From Sva-07 sp963752815 (GTDB lineage: Bacteria; Actinomycetota; Acidimicrobiia; Acidimicrobiales; Ilumatobacteraceae): 64,000 nucleotides of DNA. The translations under genes and the position numbers were made by a program. The notes beneath the pieces were generated by a model, which was not told the DNA's origin, ran no database searches, and saw only the letters and a list, made by a program, of their open reading frames with translations. The first letter of the stretch is position 1, and every line of letters begins with the position of its first letter. The DNA is taken from NCBI GenBank assembly GCA_963752815.1, contig CAVVZI010000021.1, forward strand, positions 124,001 to 188,000, given 5' to 3'. Positions 46,386 to 54,583 of this stretch are shown here, piece by piece.

Positions 46386-47594
46386 AATCCGAAATGGCGC
46401 GGGTGCTCGCCCCCTTCCCGGGCACCACTGCGAGCCGCCATCGCCCGACCGATGATCCGGCGTGCGGTGGCGGGATTGCCGCTTCGCGTCCAGTTCCCCG
46501 ACGGCGTGTGGTTCGGAGCAGGTGGCGCCACCGATCCGCAAATGGTGGTCCACCGACCGGAGGCGTTCTTCGCCCGCCTCGCCGCCGACGCCAAGATCGG
46601 GTTCGGCGAGGCCTACATGGCCGGCGACTGGGACACCGGCCCGGGCACCGACCTCGCCGATCTGCTCACCCCGCTGGCCCGCAACGTGACGACGATGGTG
46701 CCGCCCTCGTTGCTGCGATTCAGGCGGCTCGTCGAGCGGCGCCAACCCGCTGACGAATTGGGCACGCCATCGCAGGCGAGAAAGAACATCCACCGCCACT
46801 ACGACCTGTCCAACGACTTGTTCACGTCGTTCCTCGACGAGACGCTCAGCTACTCCTCGGCGATGTTCGAGGACGGCGACGATCTGGCTACCGCACAACG
46901 CCGCAAGATCGACGCCATCTTGGACGTCGCGGCAGTGGGGCCCGGCTGCGCCATGCTCGAGATCGGGACCGGGTGGGGCCAGCTCGCCATCCAGGCAGCG
47001 CGACGCGGGGCGCACGTCACCACGATCACGTTGTCCACCGAGCAGCGCGATCTCGCCCAACGGCGCGTCGTCGAGGCGGGCGTCGACGACCGGGTCCGAA
47101 TCATGCTCGCCGACTATCGCGAGGTGACGGGGGTGTACGACGCGATCGTGAGCGTCGAGATGATCGAAGCGGTCGGATTGCGCTACTTCCCGGATTACTT
47201 CGGCACTCTCGACCGGCTGCTCCGACCCGGCGGCCGAGTCGGCCTGCAGTCCATCACCGTCGGCCACGACCGGTTGCTCGCCACCCGCGACTCCTACACG
47301 TGGATCCACAAGTACATCTTCCCCGGCGGGATCGTTCCCTCCGTCGAGGCCATCGAGGCCACGCTGCGGACCCACACGTCGTTGGCGATCGTCGACCGAC
47401 GCGATTTCGGCCCGGACTACGCGACCACGCTGCAGTGTTGGAGGAACAGGTTCCTCACGAATTGGGAGACGATCGCTGGGCACGGATTCGATGACACGTT
47501 CAGGCGGATGTGGGAGTTCTACCTCGCGTACTGCGAGGCCGGGTTCCGCGCCGGCTACCTCGGCGTCAGCCAGTTCGCCCTCGAAAGAACGTGA
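46311..47594 (+). CDS. Cyclopropane-fatty-acyl-phospholipid synthase family methyltransferase
   Basis: SAM-dependent enzyme of 427 aa that methylates or cyclopropanates unsaturated acyl chains of membrane phospholipids. The family HYDLSND is at 163-169, followed by FLDETLSYSSAMFE, SAM motif LEIGTGWGQ (216-224), and the C-terminal YIFPGGIVPS. The first 24 residues are a tandem repeat of Met-Asn-Thr-Glu-Thr, unrelated to the enzyme fold, so the true initiating Met is ambiguous among four. It ends the presumed light-induced operon. Confidence 0.88.
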   Translation: MNAETMNTETMNTETMNTETTNTDVNPKWRGCSPPSRAPLRAAIARPMIRRAVAGLPLRVQFPDGVWFGAGGATDPQMVVHRPEAFFARLAADAKIGFGEAYMAGDWDTGPGTDLADLLTPLARNVTTMVPPSLLRFRRLVERRQPADELGTPSQARKNIHRHYDLSNDLFTSFLDETLSYSSAMFEDGDDLATAQRRKIDAILDVAAVGPGCAMLEIGTGWGQLAIQAARRGAHVTTITLSTEQRDLAQRRVVEAGVDDRVRIMLADYREVTGVYDAIVSVEMIEAVGLRYFPDYFGTLDRLLRPGGRVGLQSITVGHDRLLATRDSYTWIHKYIFPGGIVPSVEAIEATLRTHTSLAIVDRRDFGPDYATTLQCWRNRFLTNWETIAGHGFDDTFRRMWEFYLAYCEAGFRAGYLGVSQFALERT

Positions 47595-47720
47595 GGTGAC
47601 GTGACATCGGCCCAGATATGGGGCGAGGTCACATGTTGGTTTGATTGGCCGGGACCTCGGGTGTGAGCGATGTCGGTGGCCCTGGTGATTCGTCGGTTGC
47701 GCCTCCGGCGCGGGGTGCGG

Positions 47721-48668
47721 TCAGACGGCGGCGAAGTGGGCCTGGACCCAGGTGCCGATGCGGTCGAAGGCGTCGGCGGCGACGGGGAACATCTGATTGA
47801 TGAACCCGTGGATCTGGCCGGGGTAGCAGATCTCCTCGACGTCGACCCCCGAGTCGCGGAGCTTGGCCGCGTACGCCCGGCCTTCGTCGCGCAGGAAGTC
47901 ACATCCTCCGAGGATGACGATCGCCGGCGGAAGGTCAGCGTGGGATTCGGCGCGCAGCGGGGCGATGAGGGGGCCTTCGGAGACGTCCCGACCGCCGCTG
48001 TAGGCGGCCCAGCACCACTCCATGTCCTCGACGCTCATGGCCAACCCGCCGAAGTCCTTGCGTGACTGCGACGGCTCGGCGCCGTCGTCAACCCCGGGAT
48101 AGATGAGCACCTGTCCGGCAAGGGGAGTGTCGACAGTGCCGCGGAGCCGCAGGGCGACCAGCGCGGCGAAGTTCCCGCCGGCGCTCTCGCCGGCGACCAT
48201 GACCTTGGCCGGATCGATCCCGAAGCGCTCCGTGTTGGCCAACGCCCAGCGGGTCACGGTCTCGCAGTCGTCGGGCCCGGCGGGGAAGGGGTCCTCCGGT
48301 GCGAGCCGGTACTCCACGGAGATGACGGTGGCGTGGCAGGCGTGGGCGAGTTCGCGGGCGACGTTGTCCATGATCGACACGCTGCCGATGCAGAACCCGC
48401 CGCCGTGGAAGTAGACGACCAGACCGGTCGGTGCGCCCTCGCCTTCGTAGATCCGCACCGGGATGCCCTCGACGACGTCGTCGTACACGTTGGCCAGCTC
48501 CCTCGTCACCGGGAACGGCGAGATGTCGCCCCGGGCGTAGGTGTAGATGTCTCGGATCGGGAACAGCGGGTTGGCCTCGATCCAATCGGCCACCCACGGG
48601 TCGAGCACGCCCTCATCGACGTCGACGTCGACGTCGACAGCGACTGCCTCACTTCCGGACTCGCTCAC
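47721..48668 (-). CDS. Alpha/beta hydrolase, hormone-sensitive lipase family esterase
   Basis: Esterase of 315 aa. The oxyanion motif HGGGF, nucleophile GESAGG, Asp in CDFLRDEG and His in GQIHGF make up the HSL-family catalytic set. The N-terminus has an unusual run of Val-Asp pairs (VAVDVDVDVDEG) from a gacgtc microsatellite, which may vary between strains. No signal peptide. Convergent with the CFA-type gene; 127 nt lie between them. Confidence 0.87.
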   Translation of the reverse strand: MSESGSEAVAVDVDVDVDEGVLDPWVADWIEANPLFPIRDIYTYARGDISPFPVTRELANVYDDVVEGIPVRIYEGEGAPTGLVVYFHGGGFCIGSVSIMDNVARELAHACHATVISVEYRLAPEDPFPAGPDDCETVTRWALANTERFGIDPAKVMVAGESAGGNFAALVALRLRGTVDTPLAGQVLIYPGVDDGAEPSQSRKDFGGLAMSVEDMEWCWAAYSGGRDVSEGPLIAPLRAESHADLPPAIVILGGCDFLRDEGRAYAAKLRDSGVDVEEICYPGQIHGFINQMFPVAADAFDRIGTWVQAHFAAV

Positions 48669-48878
48669 TTCGCGCCCCTCCTTTCAGCCCTGGTGTCAGC
48701 CAGCATTGAACACCGATCACCGCACTGTCGCGCGCTGGTGCGCCTGTCGGTTCCCGATCTCGCCTCCACCGCCGCCGGGCCGGCATGCCTGACGTTCGAC
48801 CGGGTCCACGGCGACGGCGAGTTCCTCGGGCAGGAGAACGCGGCCTCGTCGATCGACCTGATGGCGGCTATCGCCTGG

Positions 48879-49533
48879 TCACAACAAGGCGTTCTGGATC
48901 GCTTCGACGATGAACCGGCTGTAGCGGCGGAGGCTCCAATGTCGGCGTCGGACGAGGAGATCGAAGAGCTCGGGCGAGCTGTAGGTCCACAGAACATCGG
49001 TCGCTTCGGCGAGGCGGATTCCCGGTCGAGTGTGGCCACCGTTCACCAGGTAGCGCGCGTTGTGCTGCATCCTGGCGTGCCGGTTGGTGTCGAGTTCGGT
49101 GCGCAGCGCGGCGGCAGCCGGGTCACCATCGGCCGCGTCGCGCAGCAGGAGCAGCAGCGGAGCGATCCTGGGTGCGACCTCGGTGGTGAGCCGGCCCCAG
49201 CCCTCGACGACCTGGCGCGGGTCGGTCTCGCTCGCTTGTAGCGCGTCGGACCGCTGCTCCGCCGCTATGGGACCTGTGCCGGCGAGCGCTCGCTCGCAGA
49301 GCGCACGGATGAGCCCTGACTTGCCGCCGTAGGACTTGTAGATGGTGGCTTCCGAGACTCCGGCGTCGGCGGCGATGGATTCGATCGTGGTTGCCGTGTA
49401 GCCCTGATCGACGAATCGAGCCAGCGCGGCATCGAGGAGTGCGTCATGCGTGCGGCGGGACTGCGCGCGACGGCGACTCGAGTCGTACGCGGCGGCGGGC
49501 GTTGACTTGTTCGCCCTTGTGCTCTACGGTCAT
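48879..49533 (-). CDS. TetR family transcriptional regulator (one frame break)
   Basis: Regulator of about 217 aa. The helix-turn-helix is TTIESIAADAGVSEATIYKSY, and the C-terminal domain ends SRFIVEAIQNALL. The frame shifts near 49483, just after RVRLES, upstream of RRRAQSRRTHDALLDAALARF. ATG at 49533 gives MTVEHKGEQV. It is divergent from the SnoaL-like gene with a palindrome between their starts, so it probably controls that two-gene unit and itself. Confidence 0.8.
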
Positions 49534-49535
49534 TC

Positions 49536-49555
49536 CATTCCAGTCTACTAGAATG
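49536..49555. promoter_or_regulatory. Palindromic operator between TetR and SnoaL genes
   Basis: CATTCCAGTCTACTAGAATG: arms CATTCnAGT and ACTnGAATG about a 2-nt centre, 16 of 20 positions symmetric. It fills the 36-nt gap between divergent starts at 49533 and 49570, as expected of an autoregulatory TetR site. Confidence 0.65.
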
Positions 49556-49569
49556 AAAGTCAGGCAACG

Positions 49570-50010
49570 ATGACCGCTGCAACAGCAAGGATGGTCGAAC
49601 GTCTGCACGACGCGACGAATGCCCACGACCTCGATGCCCTGGTGAACTGCTTCACCGAGGATTACCGCAACGACACACCCGCCCATCCGCAGCGCAGCTT
49701 CAGCGGCCGAGCCCAGGTGCGATCCAACTGGGAACAGATCTTCGCCGCCGTCCCGGACATCCGCGCGTCCGTGCTCGCCACCGTCGTGGACGGCGAGGTC
49801 ATCTGGTCCGAGTGGGAGATGCGCGGTACTCGCCGCGACGGGGCTGCGCATCTGATGCGGGGCGTCATCGTGTTCGGCGTTCGTGGCGAGCAGGCCGCGT
49901 GGGCCCGGTTCTTCCTCGAACCGGTCGATCCCAGCGTCGACGACGCCAGCGCAGCCGTTCGCCAGATCGTCGGAGCCTCCTCCGCGCCCGCTACCCCTGA
50001 GGCCACCTGA
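49570..50010 (+). CDS. SnoaL-like / NTF2-like family protein
   Basis: A 146-aa cone-shaped NTF2-fold protein: RLHDATNAHDLDALVNCFTEDY helix-turn, GRAQVRSNWEQIFAAVPDI and the final sheet IVFGVRGEQAAWARFFLEPV. Members bind or isomerise small hydrophobic ligands; specificity unknown. It is likely repressed by the divergent TetR regulator and shares its last base with the start of the next gene. Confidence 0.8.
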   Translation: MTAATARMVERLHDATNAHDLDALVNCFTEDYRNDTPAHPQRSFSGRAQVRSNWEQIFAAVPDIRASVLATVVDGEVIWSEWEMRGTRRDGAAHLMRGVIVFGVRGEQAAWARFFLEPVDPSVDDASAAVRQIVGASSAPATPEAT

Positions 50011-50486
50011 TGACGGTCGCGACGGAGCCCACGGTTCGAGATGCCCGACCACCCGACGTCGGCGTTCGCGTGACGAACCTGATCGTTCGTCCCTTGCTGC
50101 GCACCCCGGTGGCGAGACTGTTCACGCCGCTCGCGCTGCTGGAGTTCAAGGGGCGCCGCAGCGGTGACCAGCGGCGCATCGTGGTCGGGTGGCACGTCAT
50201 CGGCGATGTCGGATTCGTTGTCACTCCAGCGCGTTGGCGGGCGAACTTCATCGGTGGACATCCGACCACCGTGCATCGCCGGGGGACCTCGATGGCGCTC
50301 GTCGGCCGCCTCGTGAACGACCCCGCTGCGGTCGCCAGCGCGATCAACCAACTGCTCGACAGCGGGACCTCGGCTCGCTCGCTCGCCCTGCACATTCCCC
50401 ACGGCCACGTGATCGACAGCGAAGACGTCGTCGCGACCGATCGGGCTCTGATCCGATTCGACCCCGCGAGCGTCCGCCAGGGCTGA
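50010..50486 (+). CDS. Deazaflavin-dependent nitroreductase-like protein (DUF385 fold)
   Basis: A 158-aa protein whose LLEFKGRRSGDQRRIVVGWHVIGD segment matches the strand pattern of F420-dependent nitroreductase-like proteins (LxTxGRxSG). The middle reads FVVTPARWRANFIGGHPTTV. F420 binding is plausible for an actinobacterium but unproven here. Translation is probably coupled to the SnoaL-like gene through the TGATG overlap. Confidence 0.6.
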   Translation: MTVATEPTVRDARPPDVGVRVTNLIVRPLLRTPVARLFTPLALLEFKGRRSGDQRRIVVGWHVIGDVGFVVTPARWRANFIGGHPTTVHRRGTSMALVGRLVNDPAAVASAINQLLDSGTSARSLALHIPHGHVIDSEDVVATDRALIRFDPASVRQG

Positions 50487-50588
50487 CAGCCACGCAACCG
50501 AAATTTTCACGAAGAGTGACGAGACGATGACGCTAGGCGGCGGCCGTGATCGCCGATCAGCGCGCCGAGGTCATCGAGCTTCGGCGGA

Positions 50589-51314
50589 TCATGCGTCGAG
50601 GATCTCGACTCTGATCCGCTTGTTGCCCTTGCCCTTCGATTCGGTCTTCGCCACCTTGAAGCGGCCGATCTCCGACGTGGAGCGCACGTGTGTCCCCCCA
50701 TCGGCCTGCTTGTCGAGACCGACGATGTCGACGACACGGATCTCCTGGACCGTCTCGGGGATCAACGAGACCTTGGTCCGAATGAGATCCTCGTCCATCA
50801 CCGCCGTCTCTCGCGGGAGGAACTCCACTTGGACCTGGCGGCCGGCAGCGATCTCGACGTTCACCAGGTCCTCGATGCGGGTCGCGAACCCGTCGGGGAG
50901 TGGGTCGAACTCGAAGTCCATGCGAGCCGACAGCGGCTCCATGTTCCCGCCGGTCACCGGGACCCTCCACTCGTTCCAGATCACTCCGCACAGCACGTGC
51001 ATCGCCGTGTGTGTGCGCATCAGGGCATGCCGGCGCTCCCAATCGACGGTGCCGCGCACCGTGTCGCCGACCGCTGGTAGCGCGTCGGCGCCGGCGAGGG
51101 TGTGCCAGACGAGCTCGCCTTCCTTGCGCACCTCGCTCACGGGGAGGCCGGCCAGCTCCCCGGTGTCGTAGGGCTGGCCGCCACCGGTCGGGTAGAACAC
51201 CGTGCGGTCGAGGACGATCCGGCGGCCCTCGACGTCCACGTCGGTCACGTTCGCCTCGACGGTGAGCAGGTAGGCATCGCGGAGGTACAGCAGCTCGGTC
51301 CCCATCACCGCCAT
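50589..51314 (-). CDS. Alanyl-tRNA editing protein (AlaX-like)
   Basis: Free-standing editing domain, 241 aa, that hydrolyses mischarged Ser- or Gly-tRNA(Ala). The zinc pair is HTAMH (His102, His106) after FYPTGGGQPYD, and the second zinc region reads ADGGTHVRSTSEIG. The position usually held by Cys in CGGTH is Asp here. The Lys/Arg-rich tail SKGKGNKRIRVEIL is typical. Convergent with the nitroreductase-like gene. Confidence 0.87.
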   Translation of the reverse strand: MAVMGTELLYLRDAYLLTVEANVTDVDVEGRRIVLDRTVFYPTGGGQPYDTGELAGLPVSEVRKEGELVWHTLAGADALPAVGDTVRGTVDWERRHALMRTHTAMHVLCGVIWNEWRVPVTGGNMEPLSARMDFEFDPLPDGFATRIEDLVNVEIAAGRQVQVEFLPRETAVMDEDLIRTKVSLIPETVQEIRVVDIVGLDKQADGGTHVRSTSEIGRFKVAKTESKGKGNKRIRVEILDA

Positions 51315-51554
51315 TCTGCCGAGGAGATCAGGCGCCCGGCGTATCCGCCTGCTTCTGGGCGGGATCGTCTGCGGCCGAGCGGTTCCGGTGTCGGGATTGC
51401 GCGCCGTGGTGTGGTTGGCGGTCTATTGTGAGCGATGGCGCGTGGGTGCGCCGCCGGACCCGCGGACAGGACTGAGTCCAACCCAGAACCGATCGAACGT
51501 CCATCCGGCGTTCCTCTGTCTGAGTTGCGGGTCGCAGGCGCTGGAGGAATAGCC

Positions 51555-52574
51555 ATGTCATCATCCACTTCCGTCACCCGTACGTTGCCGGCTCGGCCCG
51601 ATCTCGAGCAGCTGAAACGTCAGGCCAAGGACCTGCTCGCGGACGCCCGACAGGGCAATCCGCCTGCGTTGGCACGGCTCGATGGGAACATCAGTGCCCG
51701 GTTGGCCGACGCACAGTTCGTGATCGCCCGCGAGCACGGTTTTGCATCATGGGCGCGGATCCGTCGTGCGGTCTTGGCAGCGAGCCCCCAGGATCGGCCG
51801 GTGACTCGCCCACCACGCGTGGACAAGCACCTGGTGGCATCGACGTACAACGCGGCGACGTTCCTCGACGGGGCCAAGCGCAACGGATGGGTGCCGGGGC
51901 GGCTCCCGACATCGTTGGTGTTCGTGTTTCAGCCCGTCTACGCCAACCGGCTTGCCGAAGATCCCCGTTTCGTCGAGGACACGGCGATGGCAGTCGGCAA
52001 CGGTCGGTACTTCATCACCGTCGACGACCCAGCGGTAGCGGTCAGTTGCATGAGCGCTGGAACCGCGTTCGTTGGCCAGGTCGAGAACCAGATCGCGCTC
52101 GGCGGTGCCGATCGGTTCGTGATTCTCAACACCGCCGGAGGATTCGGGCCCGACATCGCCATCGGCGATCTCGCCGTCATCGAGACCGCCGTTCGCGACG
52201 ACGGGATCTCTGACCACTACCTCCCACCAGGCGACACCGTCGACGCCGACGAAACCCTCACCGAAACCTTGCTCGAGGCTGCCCGCACGGTCCAACCTCG
52301 CGCACGTCGACACATCAGCTGGACCATCCCCGCCGTGTTCCGTCAAACACAACCAGAGGTCGATCACTGCGTCAACCAAGGCATCACCGTCGTCGAGAGC
52401 GAGATCGCCGCGCTCCTCGCGGTGTGCCAGGCCCGCAACGTCCGAGCCGGCGCAGTCGTGACAATCCTCGGCGTCCAACCCCCGCCCGACGATGCACCTG
52501 CCGACTGGAACAACATCGCCAGCACCCAATGGGATGTGTTCGAAGCCGTCGTCACCGCACTCGGATCGCACTGA
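51555..52574 (+). CDS. Nucleoside phosphorylase-like protein with ankyrin-protein-type leader
   Basis: A 339-aa protein with two parts. Residues 14-75 (PDLEQLKRQAKDLL, then FVIAREHGFASWARIRR) match the helical leader that commonly precedes ankyrin repeats in actinobacterial proteins. Residues 95-330 resemble the purine/uridine phosphorylase superfamily (GGADRFVILNTAGGFGPDIAIGDLAVIETAVRDDG). GGAGGAAT precedes the ATG at 51555. The 240-nt gap before it shows no other feature I can identify. Catalytic activity is unconfirmed: I could not identify the phosphate-binding residues with certainty. Confidence 0.65.
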   Translation: MSSSTSVTRTLPARPDLEQLKRQAKDLLADARQGNPPALARLDGNISARLADAQFVIAREHGFASWARIRRAVLAASPQDRPVTRPPRVDKHLVASTYNAATFLDGAKRNGWVPGRLPTSLVFVFQPVYANRLAEDPRFVEDTAMAVGNGRYFITVDDPAVAVSCMSAGTAFVGQVENQIALGGADRFVILNTAGGFGPDIAIGDLAVIETAVRDDGISDHYLPPGDTVDADETLTETLLEAARTVQPRARRHISWTIPAVFRQTQPEVDHCVNQGITVVESEIAALLAVCQARNVRAGAVVTILGVQPPPDDAPADWNNIASTQWDVFEAVVTALGSH

Positions 52575-52734
52575 GCGACAAACCCATACGACGCGCCGCT
52601 CTGGCCCGGGCGCGCTCGGGCGTCCGTCTCGAGTGCCTCCCAACGCCGGGTGAGTTCGACCTTTGATCGCGTGGCGGCGTCTATCCTCGATGATGCGAGG
52701 CCGGGCTTGAGCGGGGGATCCGACCAGGAGAACG

Positions 52735-53310
52735 ATGGAGACCACCCACTTCACCATCAAGGCACTCGACATGTCGACGTGGGATGCGTTCGCGGCGTTG
52801 GTGGAAGCCAACGGCGGCATCTTCGGCGGCTGCTGGTGCATGGGCTTCCACCCCGAAGAAACCACCCACCTCGACGCCCCGCAGCCGCACCGGGAGCAGA
52901 AACTCGACCGCGTCCGGGCCGGGACCGCGCACGCGGCGCTGGTCTTCGACGGCGATGACTGCGTCGGCTGGTGCCAGTTCGGGCCACCCCACGAGGTACC
53001 GCGCATCAAGAACCGCAAGGAGTACGAGAAGCAGTTGGACGAGCTTCCCGACTGGCGGATCGCCTGCTGCTACGTCGGCAAAGGCCATCGCCGCCAAGGA
53101 GTCGCCGCCGCTGCACTCGCCGGCGCGCTCGAACTGATCGCCAGTCTCGGCGGTGGCACCGTCGAGGGCTACCCGGAACCCGCCGGCGACGTACCGGCCG
53201 GCTTCCTCTACCACGGTGTGCTCTCCACCTTCGAACACGCGGGATTCCGAGCGGACCGCAAGATCGGCAAGCACCGCTGGGTCGTGACCGCCCAGGTGCC
53301 CCCATCGTGA
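52735..53310 (+). CDS. GNAT family N-acetyltransferase
   Basis: A 191-aa acetyltransferase. The acetyl-CoA pyrophosphate loop is GKGHRRQGVAAAAL (Q/RxxGxA form), preceded by the strand RIACCYVGK. Cysteine-rich FGGCWCMGFHP near residue 32 is typical of a GNAT subset annotated only by fold. A purine-rich GGAGAACG precedes the ATG. Substrate unknown, no obvious partner. Confidence 0.82.
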   Translation: METTHFTIKALDMSTWDAFAALVEANGGIFGGCWCMGFHPEETTHLDAPQPHREQKLDRVRAGTAHAALVFDGDDCVGWCQFGPPHEVPRIKNRKEYEKQLDELPDWRIACCYVGKGHRRQGVAAAALAGALELIASLGGGTVEGYPEPAGDVPAGFLYHGVLSTFEHAGFRADRKIGKHRWVVTAQVPPS

Positions 53311-53385
53311 CGGCGGAGGATGACACCATCACAAGCACTCGACCACGGTGTTGCGAAGACCCCCTGAGCCCAAGACAGTTCGGCG

Positions 53386-53889
53386 CTACACGAACCGCTG
53401 CTCGATCTCAACGCTCTGATTCTCCAACGCGTCGAGGAGCGTGCGCTTCAACAAGTCACGGTCCTTGTCGTCTGGACGGGCTCCATGCGTCCACAGGTTT
53501 CGGAGAAAGTCAAAGTCTTCCCAGATCGGCGCTCGGGGACGTGAGTCATCGTCGTATCGCGGCGTGAGCCACCAATGCAGGTGCGGCACCGTGTTGCCCA
53601 GTGCTTCATAGTTGAGCTTCCGGGGGCTGAACGCCTGGAACATTGCCTGCGCGACGTCGGACATCTCCATGAGATGCGCAGCCCGGATCGGCCGTGCCAG
53701 TTCATGCAATTCAGCGACGCAACTCGTTGCCACGAAGAATGTCGCGCCCCGGAACCACTGAGTTGGGCTGAGGCGGACGAGTCCTGTGGAGAGTCGGGCA
53801 ACCGCCCACGGGTCCTCGCCGCGATCAGCCGCCGCGTTCTCGGCGCAGAGCGCGCAGCCGTTTTCGCCCTCACTGGCGATGGGTTGCAT
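53386..53889 (-). CDS. HIT family protein
   Basis: A 167-aa protein of the histidine-triad superfamily, nucleotidyl hydrolases or transferases. The triad region reads NTVPHLHWWLTPRY (HxHxxxx form, lacking the third His of classical HxHxHxx). An N-terminal CALC pair (residues 12-15) resembles the zinc-binding start of HIT proteins. Convergent with the GNAT gene. Confidence 0.78.
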   Translation of the reverse strand: MQPIASEGENGCALCAENAAADRGEDPWAVARLSTGLVRLSPTQWFRGATFFVATSCVAELHELARPIRAAHLMEMSDVAQAMFQAFSPRKLNYEALGNTVPHLHWWLTPRYDDDSRPRAPIWEDFDFLRNLWTHGARPDDKDRDLLKRTLLDALENQSVEIEQRFV

Positions 53890-54029
53890 GCGAGCAGAGA
53901 ATGCCCTGATGGTTGGATTGGGTCAAGAGCGGTGCCGCATCAGTCACGTCCCGCCGAAGAACTCGGGGCGTCTGCACGGGACTCGGCTGAGGGGTGTGTG
54001 GATACGGTTCGGAACGGGTACGCCCCATC

Positions 54030-54485
54030 GTGAGCATCATTCGAAATGACGATGGATCCCTGACCGTGCCCGTGGCGCCTGGCCGCCATGAGGAGGACAG
54101 TGCCGGTGACGCCGTCACCGAACCCGGTTCGATGGTGATCCGACCGGGCGAGGGCGGATACATCGAGGCGCTCGCCGAGTGGGAGAGCGAACAGCACCCC
54201 GACCGGGGAGAAGCGGTGTCGACCGCATCGGGCCGCGAGCAGGCGATGGCCGTTGTCCACGCCGTCGCGGAGGACCCGGACCACGTCGCCGAGGCCGTCG
54301 ATGCTCTCGACGACCCGGTCGCCGGCGCCGAGGCGCTCCGCCACGTGCTGGTTGGCGGCACACCGTCCGTCCAGGCGTTCGCGGGCGAAGTCGCGGACGA
54401 GGAGGGCGGCGATGTGATCCCGCCGCACACCGCGACCCGCATCATCGGCGAGGTCCTGTCTGAGATCGACGCCCGACCGGTCTGA
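54030..54485 (+). CDS. Hypothetical acidic protein
   Basis: A 151-aa acidic protein I do not recognise. A helical centre (EQAMAVVHAVAEDPDHVAEAVDAL, shown here only in part as repeated Ala/Glu/Asp/Val helices) follows a Gly/Glu-rich loop. No signal peptide or membrane helix. GTG at 54030 begins MSIIRNDDGSLTVPV; earlier in-frame codons overlap low-conservation sequence. Confidence 0.55.
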   Translation: MSIIRNDDGSLTVPVAPGRHEEDSAGDAVTEPGSMVIRPGEGGYIEALAEWESEQHPDRGEAVSTASGREQAMAVVHAVAEDPDHVAEAVDALDDPVAGAEALRHVLVGGTPSVQAFAGEVADEEGGDVIPPHTATRIIGEVLSEIDARPV

Positions 54486-54583
54486 TAGTCGCGAAGCCCA
54501 TTCAGCAGCATCGTTCGTGGTAACAGAGTGATGCCCATCCATCGGCATGGACCGCTCTTCGTTGGGTGCGACAGACTGGGTGG

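Noticed and set aside
47595..47720. Possible small gene or regulatory RNA between the CFA-type and esterase genes
   Set aside because: Only a short gcgcctccggcgc stem-loop and repeated gtgac words are visible; a convergent terminator region is enough to explain it.
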